Below are positions 1-7,756 of a DNA stretch of 64,000 nt, in pieces. The DNA is taken from NCBI GenBank assembly GCA_913055805.1, contig CAJXLF010000007.1, positions 1 through 64,000 on the forward strand, in the 5' to 3' direction. A program made the translations under genes and the position numbers. The DNA is from an uncultured Salinisphaerales bacterium (lineage in GTDB: Bacteria > Pseudomonadota > Gammaproteobacteria > Nevskiales > CAJXLF01). Position 1 is the stretch's first letter, and every line of letters starts with the position of its first letter. The notes beneath the pieces are model-generated. The model was not told the DNA's origin and searched no databases. It saw only the letters and a program-made list of their open reading frames with translations.

Positions 1-17
1 CTTTGCCGCTTGACCAT
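1..17 (-). CDS. Start of a probable transposase gene, cut by the window edge
   Basis: An ATG at 15-17 on the minus strand is preceded by GGGAGGTG at a good distance. The visible codons read MVKRQ before the gene leaves the window. A basic start like this suits the OrfA protein of IS3-type elements, but five residues cannot prove it. Confidence 0.4.
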
Positions 18-72
18 CTGACACCTCCCGGGGCATTGTCCCCCTATTGAAGTGTCCGGAAAACTCAGTACA
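1..72 (-). mobile_element. Edge of a probable IS3-family insertion sequence
   Basis: The left edge looks like the start of an insertion sequence read on the minus strand. Its presumed terminus, at about 49-72, begins TG on the minus strand and contains the core TTCCGGACACTTC, which recalls IS3-type terminal repeats. About 30 bases further in there is a strong ribosome site and a start codon. Only this end is visible, so neither the partner repeat nor a target duplication can be checked. The family call is from memory. Confidence 0.45.
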
Positions 73-77
73 GCCCA

Positions 78-101
78 GAGTTAATTATTGCAAATTAACT
101 C
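78..101. repeat. Palindromic intergenic element
   Basis: Two perfect 9-base arms, GAGTTAATT at 78-86 and AATTAACTC at 93-101, flank a 6-base centre. A pyrimidine-rich run follows. Similar elements seem to recur in proteobacterial intergenic regions (from memory). It sits between the insertion sequence edge and the 3' end of pyrE. It lacks the GC-rich stem of a normal terminator. Confidence 0.5.
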
Positions 102-151
102 CGACCCCTTTTTCGGACCCCCTTTTTTCAGGCCCGTTTCCGGAATGGCAG

Positions 152-793
152 TCAGCTGCTTCCGTAGCGCTGCCGGTACTCCCGCATGCTCTGTATTACG
201 CCGATGTATTCCGGTTTGGTAGAGAGATAATCGATCAACCCGTTCAGGTTGGCCAGGCTGATCACCTGGATGCCTTCGGCACGCAGTGCGTCCACGGCTG
301 AGCCGCTGTCTTCGGTGACTTTTTCCTGCCGGTCCATGGCAATCAGCACGGCAGCCACATCGGCACCGGCTTGGCGAATCATGCCAATGACTTCGCGCAC
401 CGCCGTGCCGGCGGTAATCACGTCATCAATGATGACGACGCGGCCCCTGGGCGGGGCGCCGACCAGTTGGCCGCCTTCACCGTGATCCTTGGCTTCCTTG
501 CGGTTATAGGCGAAGGGTACGTCCTGTCCCTTGGCGGCCAGGGCGGCGGCGGTGACCGCCACCAGGGGTATGCCCTTGTAGGCCGGACCGAACAGCATGT
601 CGAACTTCAGGCCGCTGGCGAGCAGGGCAGAGGCGTAGAGATCACCCAGTTTGGCGAGTTGGGCGCCATGGTCGATAACACCCAGGTTGAAAAAGTAGGG
701 ACTCACACGGCCGGATTTGAGGGTGAATTCGCCCAGCTTGAGTACGTCGGCATCCAGAGCAAGTTGCAGAAAGTCGTGTTGCGGGTCAGCCAT
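152..793 (-). CDS. pyrE: Orotate phosphoribosyltransferase
   Basis: Converts orotate and PRPP to orotidine 5'-phosphate in cytosolic pyrimidine synthesis. The 213-residue length equals that of E. coli PyrE. The phosphate-binding motif SGRVSPYF lies at residues 28-35, the flexible catalytic loop RKEAKDHGEGG at 98-108, and the PRPP motif VVIIDDVITAGT at 119-130. An upstream in-frame start at 862 would add 23 residues with no family counterpart, so the ATG at 793 is chosen. It is divergent from the exonuclease III gene, the arrangement pseudomonads have for pyrE and crc. Confidence 0.96.
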   Translation of the reverse strand: MADPQHDFLQLALDADVLKLGEFTLKSGRVSPYFFNLGVIDHGAQLAKLGDLYASALLASGLKFDMLFGPAYKGIPLVAVTAAALAAKGQDVPFAYNRKEAKDHGEGGQLVGAPPRGRVVIIDDVITAGTAVREVIGMIRQAGADVAAVLIAMDRQEKVTEDSGSAVDALRAEGIQVISLANLNGLIDYLSTKPEYIGVIQSMREYRQRYGSS

Positions 794-837
794 AAGGTGT
801 CTCGGCAGTGGTCGTCCATGGGGTCTGTGCTTCGGGT

Positions 838-852
838 CCGGTATGATACCGG
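838..852. promoter_or_regulatory. Perfect palindrome between pyrE and xth
   Basis: CCGGTAT and ATACCGG form 7-base perfect arms around a single G. The site lies 45 bases upstream of both divergent start codons. It includes TATGAT, which could serve as a -10 element toward xth. It may be an operator, a promoter or chance. No matching regulator is visible. Confidence 0.3.
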
Positions 853-897
853 CGGTAGTCACAGGTTCCCAAGTCCCGCTTAAAACACTTTCAACAT

Positions 898-1677
898 ATG
901 CGCATAATCAGCTTCAATGCCAATGGCATCCGCGCCGCGGCCCGTAAGGGTTTTTTCGACTGGTTGCCGGCGCAGAACGCCGATGTGGTCTGTATTCAGG
1001 AAACCAAGGCCCAGGAAGACCAGCTACCCGATGGCAGCGAGTTTTATCCCGAGGGATATCACTGCTATTACGAAGACTCGACGGTCAAGAAGGGCTACGC
1101 TGGCACAGCGATCTATGCGCGCCGCAAGCCGGACGAGGTTATCCGGGGTATTGGTGTGGAGGAGTGCGACGGTGAGGGGCGTACTATCGAAGCCCGCTTC
1201 GGCGATCTTTCGGTGATATCGCTGTACCTGCCTTCTGGTTCTTCCGGCGATCATCGACAGGAATCCAAGGATCGTTTTCTCGACCTGTTCCTGCCCTTGC
1301 TGCGCCAGCGGCGTGAGGACGGGCGCAAGTACATCCTGTGCGGCGACTGGAACATTGCGCACAGGCAGATCGATATCAAGAACTGGAAATCCAACCAGAA
1401 GAACTCCGGGTTCCTGCCGCATGAGCGCGCCTGGATGGACGAGCTGCTGAGCGGTGTGGGTTACGTCGACGCCTTTCGCGTCGTTAACCAGGAGGCCGAG
1501 CAATATACCTGGTGGTCGAACCGCGGCAATGCCTGGGAGAACAACGTGGGGTGGAGAATCGATTACCACATCATCAGCCCCGATCTGGCGGACAAGGTGC
1601 AAGGTGCTTCGATCTATCGCGATGAAAAATTCTCCGATCATGCGCCCCTGATTCTCGATTACGATTTCCCCTTATGA
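898..1677 (+). CDS. xth: Exodeoxyribonuclease III (Crc-position homologue)
   Basis: A 259-residue endonuclease/exonuclease/phosphatase fold protein for abasic-site repair. Catalytic residues are intact: Glu35 in IQETKAQ, Asp150 and Asn152 in CGDWNIAH, and Asp247-His248 in SDHAPL. This matters because pseudomonads have the catalytically dead regulator Crc beside pyrE. Crc keeps much of the surrounding sequence, such as DIKNW and PERAWMDE, but has lost these catalytic residues. The protein here looks like the enzyme ancestor in the same place. It is followed 13 bases later by a co-directional AmpG-like transporter gene. Confidence 0.93.
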   Translation: MRIISFNANGIRAAARKGFFDWLPAQNADVVCIQETKAQEDQLPDGSEFYPEGYHCYYEDSTVKKGYAGTAIYARRKPDEVIRGIGVEECDGEGRTIEARFGDLSVISLYLPSGSSGDHRQESKDRFLDLFLPLLRQRREDGRKYILCGDWNIAHRQIDIKNWKSNQKNSGFLPHERAWMDELLSGVGYVDAFRVVNQEAEQYTWWSNRGNAWENNVGWRIDYHIISPDLADKVQGASIYRDEKFSDHAPLILDYDFPL

Positions 1678-1690
1678 GCACATATCCACG

Positions 1691-3043
1691 ATGATTCACT
1701 CGCTGCGCGAAGCCGCCCGCCTGCTCAGTCCGCCGGTGCTCCTGGCCATGCTGGTGCTCGGTTTCGCCTCGGGCCTGCCGCTGATGATGCTGTATTCAAA
1801 GCTGTCGTTTCGCCTTGCCGAGGCCGGCATCGATCGCAGCACCATCGGCTTTATGTACTGGATTACCCTGGCCTACTCGATCAAGTGGATGTGGGCACCT
1901 GTCGTAGATCGCGTGAAGCTGCCGCTGCTTGGCGGACTCGGCCGCCGCCGCTCGTGGATGATGATGGCGATCATCGGTACGGTGGGCGGACTGGCAATCA
2001 TTGCAGTCAGCGACCCGGCCACCCAGTTGCCCATGACCCTGTTCGGTGCGGCTGTACTGGCCTATTCGGGCGCTACGCTGGACATCTCCGTGGATGCCTG
2101 GCGCATCGAGTCGGCGCCTAACGATGTGCAATCGGCCATGGCCGCCCTCTATCAATGGGGCTATCGCTTCGCCATCATGTTCGCCGGTCTTGGCCTGGTG
2201 ATTGCCGATTACGCCGATTGGAGAATCTCCTATCTGGTGATGGCCGCGACCATGGCAATCATTGGTACGCTGGTGTTGTTCATGCGTGAGCCCCCCGGCG
2301 TGGCGATCGAACGCATCACCACGGGCAGTTTCCGCCGGGACGCGATCAACGCTGTGCGCGAACCCTTTCTGCAGTTCTGGGAGCGGCTGGGCCGCTGGTT
2401 GCTGCCGGTGCTGACGCTGGTCGCCATCTACCGCCTCAGCGATTTCACCATGGGCGTGATGACCAGTCCGTTCTACGAATCGATGGGCTATTCGAAGTCG
2501 ACGGTCGGTTTCGTCACCGGGGTGCTGGCGCCCTGGGTGACGCTGGCCGGCGTGGCCGTAGCCGCGGCGGTTGCCCTGTGGCTGGGTGTGATGCGCACAC
2601 TGGCGCTGGGTGCGGTACTGACCGTACTGACCAATGCCGCCTTCGCCTGGCTGGCGGCCATCGGTGAGCCGGACGTGACACTGCTTACCCTGGTGGTCTC
2701 GGCTGATAACTTCGCTGCCGGCTTTGTGGGTACCGTGTTTATTGCCTATCTGTCGACGTTGACCGATCCGCTCAATGCCGCTACCCAGTATGCGTTGCTC
2801 AGCAGTCTGTACTCATTGTTTTGCAAAACGCTGGCCGGATTCTCGGGGGTTATTTCCGAGGCCCTGGACTGGGAAAACTTTTTCCTGCTGACCGCCGGCT
2901 ATGGCCTGCCCGCACTGCTGTTGATTGGCCTGCTGGCCTGGCGTGGGCCGCCGGCAGCTTGTGGCGAAGCGACGGATCAGGGAATTAACACTGAACCGGA
3001 AGCAGGTAATGCAGAAGATCCTGAGGCTCAAGGATCTGCCTGA
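1691..3043 (+). CDS. AmpG-like major facilitator transporter
   Basis: A 450-residue inner membrane protein with about twelve hydrophobic segments. The early sequence GFASGLPLMMLYSKLSFRL and the loop KWMWAPVVDR resemble AmpG muropeptide permeases and their relatives. AmpG imports anhydromuropeptides for cell-wall recycling, but several related branches carry other or unknown substrates, so the specific role is inferred. The charged C-terminal tail after the last membrane segment is rich in Glu and Pro. The 3' end overlaps the Rieske gene by 35 bases, which suggests cotranscription with xth and the Rieske gene. Confidence 0.8.
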   Translation: MIHSLREAARLLSPPVLLAMLVLGFASGLPLMMLYSKLSFRLAEAGIDRSTIGFMYWITLAYSIKWMWAPVVDRVKLPLLGGLGRRRSWMMMAIIGTVGGLAIIAVSDPATQLPMTLFGAAVLAYSGATLDISVDAWRIESAPNDVQSAMAALYQWGYRFAIMFAGLGLVIADYADWRISYLVMAATMAIIGTLVLFMREPPGVAIERITTGSFRRDAINAVREPFLQFWERLGRWLLPVLTLVAIYRLSDFTMGVMTSPFYESMGYSKSTVGFVTGVLAPWVTLAGVAVAAAVALWLGVMRTLALGAVLTVLTNAAFAWLAAIGEPDVTLLTLVVSADNFAAGFVGTVFIAYLSTLTDPLNAATQYALLSSLYSLFCKTLAGFSGVISEALDWENFFLLTAGYGLPALLLIGLLAWRGPPAACGEATDQGINTEPEAGNAEDPEAQGSA

Positions 3044-3365
3044 TCCGGGCAGTGCCCGCCTGTCGTTTGCCGGCGATAACTACGGGCATGGCGCCTGCGT
3101 GGTGCGCCGTGGTGATGAGGTATTTGCTTATCTGAACCGCTGCCCGCATACGGGCGGTCCCATGGATTGGGTGGAGGGGCGGTTTTTGTCAGTGGACGGT
3201 GATTTGATTCAGTGCAGTTTGCACGGCGCGCTGTTCCGGATACAGGACGGGCGTTGCCTGTCCGGCCCATGTGCGGGTCAGTATTTGACGAAGATGGCCG
3301 TAGTGCTGGATGACGAAGTCATTACCCTGCCTGACTCCGATCCGGAGACAGGAAGTTTCTCCTAG
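3009..3365 (+). CDS. Rieske [2Fe-2S] ferredoxin-like protein
   Basis: A 118-residue soluble Rieske protein. The cluster ligands are CPH (motif CPHTGGPMDW) and CSLH (motif CSLHGALF), the usual CxH and CxxH pair spaced by about 17 residues. It is the size of stand-alone Rieske ferredoxins that pass electrons to oxygenases or reductases, but no oxygenase partner lies beside it. The ATG at 3009 is chosen because it begins the conserved region. A start at 2925 would lie inside the transporter gene. The 3' end overlaps the convergent gene by four bases. Confidence 0.85.
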   Translation: MQKILRLKDLPDPGSARLSFAGDNYGHGACVVRRGDEVFAYLNRCPHTGGPMDWVEGRFLSVDGDLIQCSLHGALFRIQDGRCLSGPCAGQYLTKMAVVLDDEVITLPDSDPETGSFS

Positions 3366-3670
3366 AGATAACTGTCGAAGCGGTCCAGTTGGTCCAGAGG
3401 GTTGGACCAGTCGTCTACATAGAGCGCGTCCGCTTCCATGCCGTAGTCCTCTCTCTCGATATCCAGAGCGCCTGAATAGTCTTCAGGCTCTACGGCCATT
3501 TCTACCGGAAGCTCGAGCCAGCTGTCGAAATCGACTTCTTCAACGGTGCCATCGAAATGTTGAAGCTCGATGGTTTCGTTGTCGGTATCGACAGCCACCA
3601 CCTCGAAGGGTGGGTCTTCACCTATCCGGTACCAGTCGCCAACGGCGACGTCCTGCATCAGCCTTGTCAT
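3362..3670 (-). CDS. Acidic DUF6763-like protein
   Basis: A 102-residue, very acidic protein of unknown function. Its opening, MTRLMQDVAVGDWYRI, and the central stretch FEVVAVDTDNETIELQHFDG predict a small beta-rich (SH3-like) fold. It resembles a family I recall as DUF6763 in gammaproteobacteria. The ATG at 3670 is preceded by GAGGAGGT, while an in-frame GTG at 3676 lies inside that ribosome site and is rejected. It converges on the Rieske gene. Confidence 0.7.
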   Translation of the reverse strand: MTRLMQDVAVGDWYRIGEDPPFEVVAVDTDNETIELQHFDGTVEEVDFDSWLELPVEMAVEPEDYSGALDIEREDYGMEADALYVDDWSNPLDQLDRFDSYL

Positions 3671-3802
3671 AGGCACCTCCTCGGGACGATATAGAGGTTT
3701 GTCTCAGGTACACCTATAGGCACTAAGTCAAGTTACTGCAAGTCAGAATATGCTTACTTCTTAAGTGATTGATTTTGAAGGAATGAAATTGCGGTGCTTG
3801 AG

Positions 3803-4222
3803 TCAGTGCCGAAATATGGACTGCGGATTGCGAAAAGCCTTAAATTCCAATCCGTTACCGCTGGGGTCATTGATAAACAGGGTCGCCTGCTCGCCGCTCT
3901 GACCGGCAAATCTGATATGGGGTTCGATCAGAAAATCAATGTCTTGTGCCAGCAATCTGTCACGAAGTCTATGCCATTCATCCCAGTCCAGAATCAGTCC
4001 GAAATGGCGCACAGGAACGCGCTTGCCATCCACTTCGTTGCTTGCATCGGCCGGCATCTGTTCCACCAGATGCGCCGAAATCTGATGGCCATAGAAATCG
4101 AAATCGATCCAGCGCTCGGCCGAGCGGCCTTGCTCGCAGCCAAGAGTCTCGCAATAAAAACGCCGGGTGGCCTCAAGGTCGGTAACCGGGAAGGCGTGAT
4201 GAAACGCCGGTCTTTGCGGCAT
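3803..4222 (-). CDS. VOC (glyoxalase/dioxygenase fold) family protein
   Basis: A 139-residue vicinal oxygen chelate protein. The start [21 protein letters not shown] is the typical first beta-alpha unit, and [15 protein letters not shown] is the typical end with the metal-ligand Glu. His residues near the N-terminus and in RHFGLIL could complete a metal site. Members include glyoxalase I, fosfomycin-resistance proteins and ring-cleavage dioxygenases, and the substrate here is unknown. The start lies nine bases from the stop of the next minus-strand gene, so these genes are probably cotranscribed. Confidence 0.82.
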   Translation of the reverse strand: MPQRPAFHHAFPVTDLEATRRFYCETLGCEQGRSAERWIDFDFYGHQISAHLVEQMPADASNEVDGKRVPVRHFGLILDWDEWHRLRDRLLAQDIDFLIEPHIRFAGQSGEQATLFINDPSGNGLEFKAFRNPQSIFRH

Positions 4223-4231
4223 GGAAGCGGG

Positions 4232-4825
4232 TTAGCGCCGCCGTTCCTTCAACAGGGCGCGGTCTTGCCAGATGACGTAGGCGCGGGTATTGAGTGACTT
4301 GCCTACCTTGGTAACCGCCAGGAATACATTGGACGATATTCGAAGATTGCCGTTCAGGACTTCGCTACGACCGTTCTGTCTGGGATCGGGCCGCAGCCCC
4401 ATGCGGTTGCGCAGCACCGGTGCATAGGCATTGGCATCATAGGGATAAAAGGCCGCTTCGTAGAGGGCGTCGTTGAGAAATTCGAGGATCAATTCGCCGG
4501 GGATATCGTGATGCAGATAACCCTCTACAGTCACGGTATGCAGGTTCTTGGCAGGGATGTTCTGGATTTTAGGGACGAAGTTTTCGCTGACCCGGAATGT
4601 CTTGCCCTGCTTTTCGATTACCTGGCGCACGCTGTCAACCGAAGCGTGACTCGAGAAGGGCGGTATCAGCGAGACGGGTGCCTGTACCGTTTGCGGACTA
4701 CCCTGGTCCAGAAAACGATCGATTAATGCCTTGCCGCTGTCTGTCCAGTTGTAGGCAATGAAGCCTGCCACGATCAGGGCGAGAATGATGCAGAGGAGCC
4801 AGGGAATTATGCTGCTTTTTTTCAT
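4232..4825 (-). CDS. Membrane-anchored protein of unknown function
   Basis: A 197-residue protein not assigned to a family. Residues about 7-26 form one hydrophobic helix after a KK start, so it is probably anchored in the inner membrane with the rest in the periplasm. The soluble part contains the sequence NLHTVTVEGYLHHDIPGE, then a segment rich in Tyr and Asn, and ends in a basic KERRR tail. It lies between the aldo/keto reductase and the VOC gene on the same strand. Confidence 0.6.
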   Translation of the reverse strand: MKKSSIIPWLLCIILALIVAGFIAYNWTDSGKALIDRFLDQGSPQTVQAPVSLIPPFSSHASVDSVRQVIEKQGKTFRVSENFVPKIQNIPAKNLHTVTVEGYLHHDIPGELILEFLNDALYEAAFYPYDANAYAPVLRNRMGLRPDPRQNGRSEVLNGNLRISSNVFLAVTKVGKSLNTRAYVIWQDRALLKERRR

Positions 4826-4848
4826 GAGGGACTCCCGTCTGTGCCGTT

Positions 4849-5892
4849 TCAGGGACAGGGGTTGGGGTGTGCGGTATGAATCTTTTCAATGGCCTTGAGT
4901 ACTTCTTCACTCAGGCTGACTTCGAAGCTGCCAATATCGGTTTGCAGCTGCTCCATGCTGGTGGCGCCGATGATATTGCTGGTGACAAATGACCGGCTGG
5001 TCACATAGGCCAGCGCCATCTGCGCCAGATTCAAGCCATGCTCGCTGGCAAGATCGGCATAAGCCCGGGTCGCGGCCTCGGCGTATTCGTTGGTGTATCG
5101 CGAGAAGCGGCTGAACAGTGTGATGCGCGCGCCTTCCGGCCGTGCGCCGCCCAGATACTTTCCGGAAAGTACGCCGAAAGCCAGGGGCGAATAGGCCAGC
5201 AGGCCGACGTTCTCACGGTGGGTGCATTCCGCCAGGCCGACCTCAAAGCTGCGGTTAAGCAGGTTGTAGGGGTTCTGGATGCTGACGATGCGTGGCCATC
5301 CGCGTTGCTCGGCAATGCGCACAAACTGCATCAGGCCCCAGGGCGTTTCATTGGACAGGCCGATATGCCTTACCTTGCCGGCGCGCACCATGTCGTCCAG
5401 CACTTGCAGCGTTTCTTCTATGGGCGTGGCGGTTTCTTCTGCGGCGTGTTCATAGCCGAGCTTGCCGAAATAGTTGGTATTGCGGTCTGGCCAGTGCAAT
5501 TGATAGAGATCGACATAGTCGGTCTGCAATCGCTGCAGGCTGCGCTCCAGCGCGCCTTCCAGATGGCGGCGGTGAAAACGGGGCACTTCGCCATTCTGTA
5601 TGTGCGCCGTCCATTCGGCCGGTCCCACCGCTTTGGTGGCCAGAATCACCTTGTCCCGGCAACCGCGTGCTGCTAGCCAGTTGCCTATGCAGGCTTCCGT
5701 GCGGCCCTGGGTCTCGGCCATGGGTGGCACCGGATACATTTCGGCGGTGTCGATGAAGTTGATGCCGGCGTCCAGCGCGTAATCCAGCTGCTCGAAGGCT
5801 TCGCTTTCGGTGTTCTGCTGTCCCCAGGTCATGGTGCCAAGGCAGATGGCGCTGACCTGGATGCCGCTATTGCCTAATTCTCGGTATTCCAA
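4849..5892 (-). CDS. Aldo/keto reductase, Tas-like
   Basis: A 347-residue NADPH-dependent oxidoreductase with a TIM-barrel fold. The catalytic tetrad is visible: Asp and Tyr in FIDTAEMYP, Lys in ILATKAVG and His in LYQLHWPDRN. Length and the start EYRELGNSGIQVSAICLGTMTWG match the Tas/YajO type. The TTG at 5892 is chosen because the conserved region starts there and GGGAAG lies upstream. An ATG at 5976 would add 28 atypical residues. The start overlaps the end of the phosphoribulokinase gene by 26 bases, suggesting translational coupling. The substrate is unknown. Confidence 0.85.
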   Translation of the reverse strand: MEYRELGNSGIQVSAICLGTMTWGQQNTESEAFEQLDYALDAGINFIDTAEMYPVPPMAETQGRTEACIGNWLAARGCRDKVILATKAVGPAEWTAHIQNGEVPRFHRRHLEGALERSLQRLQTDYVDLYQLHWPDRNTNYFGKLGYEHAAEETATPIEETLQVLDDMVRAGKVRHIGLSNETPWGLMQFVRIAEQRGWPRIVSIQNPYNLLNRSFEVGLAECTHRENVGLLAYSPLAFGVLSGKYLGGARPEGARITLFSRFSRYTNEYAEAATRAYADLASEHGLNLAQMALAYVTSRSFVTSNIIGATSMEQLQTDIGSFEVSLSEEVLKAIEKIHTAHPNPCP

Positions 5893-6799
5893 TGGTTTTC
5901 TTCTTCCCTGTGGATTTGACGTCCAGAAGGTCACGCCGGCGCGCGAGCATTTCCTCCAGAATCGGACGCAGCACAATCTCCATGGCCATGCGCATGCGGC
6001 TGCCCGGCACGCAGATGGTGTTCGGCCGTGTCATGAACGAATCCTTGATCATGGTCAGCACGTAGGGGAAATCGACCTTCAGTTTGCGCGGATGGCGGAA
6101 ACGAATCACGACCAGGCTCTCGTCGGCCGAGGGCACATCGCGGGCAATGAAGGGATTGGAAGTGTCCACCAGGGGTACGCGCTGGAAGTTGATGTCGGTA
6201 TGTGAAAACTGCGGCGTGATGTAGTGCACGTAATCGGGCATGCGGCGCAGGATCGTGTCGGTAATATCCTCGGGCTTGTAGCCGCGTTCGGCGGTGTCGC
6301 GGTGGATTTTCTGAATCCATTCCAGATTCAGCGTGGGCACCACGCCGATCAGCAAGTCCACGTACTTGGCCACGTCCACGCGTTCGGTGCGTATACCGCC
6401 ATGCAGACCTTCGTAGAGCATGATGTCGCTGTCAGCAGGCACCGGCTCCCAGGCAGTGAAGGTGCCTGCCGTCTGGCCCAGGGGTACGGCCTCGTCTTCG
6501 GTGTGCAGGTAGCGCCGGAACTCGCCAGTACCCTGTTCTGCGTAGCTGCGAAACAGGGACTCGAGTTTGTCGAAGTGGTTTGACGCCGGTCCGAAGTGGC
6601 TGAAGTTTTCGCCGCGGATACTGGCTTTCTGTAGCGCAGCCTGCATTTCTTCGCGGTCGAACTTGTGGAAGGCATCGCCCTCTACATATACCGCATCGGC
6701 GTTCAGCCGGTGGAACATATGTTCGAAAGCTGCGCGTACAGTACTGGTGCCAGCGCCAGAGGAGCCGGTAACAGCGACGATTGGATGCAGGTGTGACAT
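5867..6799 (-). CDS. prk: Phosphoribulokinase family protein
   Basis: A 310-residue P-loop kinase. The nucleotide-binding loop GSSGAGTST lies at about residues 12-20, followed by the Asp/His region YVEGDAFHKFDREEM. The sequence continues through FSHFGPASNHFDKLE and LYEGLHGG, hallmarks of proteobacterial class I phosphoribulokinase. The classic reaction makes ribulose 1,5-bisphosphate from ribulose 5-phosphate and ATP. No RuBisCO or other Calvin-cycle gene is in the window, so its physiological role is uncertain. Similar orphan genes occur in non-autotrophic gammaproteobacteria such as E. coli (prkB). Confidence 0.88.
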   Translation of the reverse strand: MSHLHPIVAVTGSSGAGTSTVRAAFEHMFHRLNADAVYVEGDAFHKFDREEMQAALQKASIRGENFSHFGPASNHFDKLESLFRSYAEQGTGEFRRYLHTEDEAVPLGQTAGTFTAWEPVPADSDIMLYEGLHGGIRTERVDVAKYVDLLIGVVPTLNLEWIQKIHRDTAERGYKPEDITDTILRRMPDYVHYITPQFSHTDINFQRVPLVDTSNPFIARDVPSADESLVVIRFRHPRKLKVDFPYVLTMIKDSFMTRPNTICVPGSRMRMAMEIVLRPILEEMLARRRDLLDVKSTGKKKTIGIPRIRQ

Positions 6800-6858
6800 A
6801 AGGGCTGGATTCTAGCAGGGTGGCGGCATTGTGTTTAGCAGATTGTGTTATCGAATAC

Positions 6859-6964
6859 TAACCACAGATGTTCACGGATATACACAGATAAGAATCGAGT
6901 GGGGAAGGTGATCAGCGGGCCTGTAAATTACTGATCTGTGCTCATCTGTGTATATCTGTGGTTT
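6859..6964. repeat. Inverted CACAGAT-rich intergenic repeat
   Basis: The left half carries CCACAGATG and TACACAGAT. The right half carries their reverse complements, ending ATATCTGTGGTTTT. Together they form a long imperfect inverted repeat with a 40-base centre between prk and trmB. Repeats of this type recur in many genomes. The T-rich right end could help terminate transcription, but no compact GC stem is present. Confidence 0.6.
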
Positions 6965-6967
6965 TAC

Positions 6968-7660
6968 TCATTTCTTCCTGTATGCCAGATCCCATACTCC
7001 GTGCCCACGTTGGATACCGCGCTCCTCGAACCGCGTCCGTGGACGTTCCTCGGGACGGGGCACATAGGTATTGTCGGCGGAGAGGTTTTCAAATGCCGGG
7101 TGGGTATTGAGCACGTCGAGCATGTGCTCTGCGTAGTTCTCCCAGTCAGTCGCCAGTAGCCAGCGGCCACCGGGCTTGAGGATGCGGGCGATCTTGTCGG
7201 CAAACTCCGGCTGCACAATACGGCGTTTGTGATGGCGCTTCTTGTGCCAGGGGTCGGGGAAGTAAAGTTGCACGGTATCCACGCTGGCATCTGGCAGACA
7301 TTGATTGATTACTTCAACAGCATCATCGCAATAGACGCGCAGGTTGCTCAGTCCCGCCTCATGGGCGGATCGAAGCAGCCGTGCAACGCCGGTTCGATAC
7401 ACCTCTACGCCAAGGTAGTCCTGCTCCGGATTCTTCGCGGCCTGACTGAACAGGCTGGCGCCGTTGCCAAAACCGATTTCCAGTGTCAGCGGAGCTTCGC
7501 GCCCGAAAGCGCCGGGCGGATCAAGGCGACCATCACGGATGTTAAGCCCGTAATGCGGCCAAAGCTGATCGAGCGCCTGCTTCTGGCCCTCGGTCATGCG
7601 TCCTTCGCGGCGCACAAAACTGCGAATTTTTCGTTGTGGGGAGGCTGGGTTTTCTGTCAT
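6968..7660 (-). CDS. trmB: tRNA (guanine-N7)-methyltransferase
   Basis: A 230-residue SAM-dependent enzyme that methylates G46 of tRNA. The SAM-binding motif LEIGFGNGASLF and the family signature FPDPWHKKRHHKRRIV are clear. The downstream YAEHMLDVL segment also fits TrmB. The N-terminal RKIRSFVRREGRMTEGQ is the usual start of the family. It is on the same strand as thiS and thiG but separated from them by an inverted repeat. Confidence 0.95.
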   Translation of the reverse strand: MTENPASPQRKIRSFVRREGRMTEGQKQALDQLWPHYGLNIRDGRLDPPGAFGREAPLTLEIGFGNGASLFSQAAKNPEQDYLGVEVYRTGVARLLRSAHEAGLSNLRVYCDDAVEVINQCLPDASVDTVQLYFPDPWHKKRHHKRRIVQPEFADKIARILKPGGRWLLATDWENYAEHMLDVLNTHPAFENLSADNTYVPRPEERPRTRFEERGIQRGHGVWDLAYRKK

Positions 7661-7676
7661 TACTGTCTGAGCAATG

Positions 7677-7750
7677 CCGTTCGCCCTGAGCCTGTCGAAG
7701 GGCGGGATGTAACAGAGTTACTCATACTTCGACAGGCTCAGCATGAACGG
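7677..7750. repeat. Inverted repeat with CCTGTCGAAG core
   Basis: Two 24-base arms at 7677-7700 and 7727-7750 match at 21 positions when one is reverse-complemented. Both contain TGAGCCTGTCGAAG. This core recurs in the intergenic regions of many bacterial genomes. Here it fills the gap between the thiG stop and the trmB start and may act as an attenuating or RNA-stabilising hairpin. Confidence 0.75.
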
Positions 7751-7756
7751 TATGTT

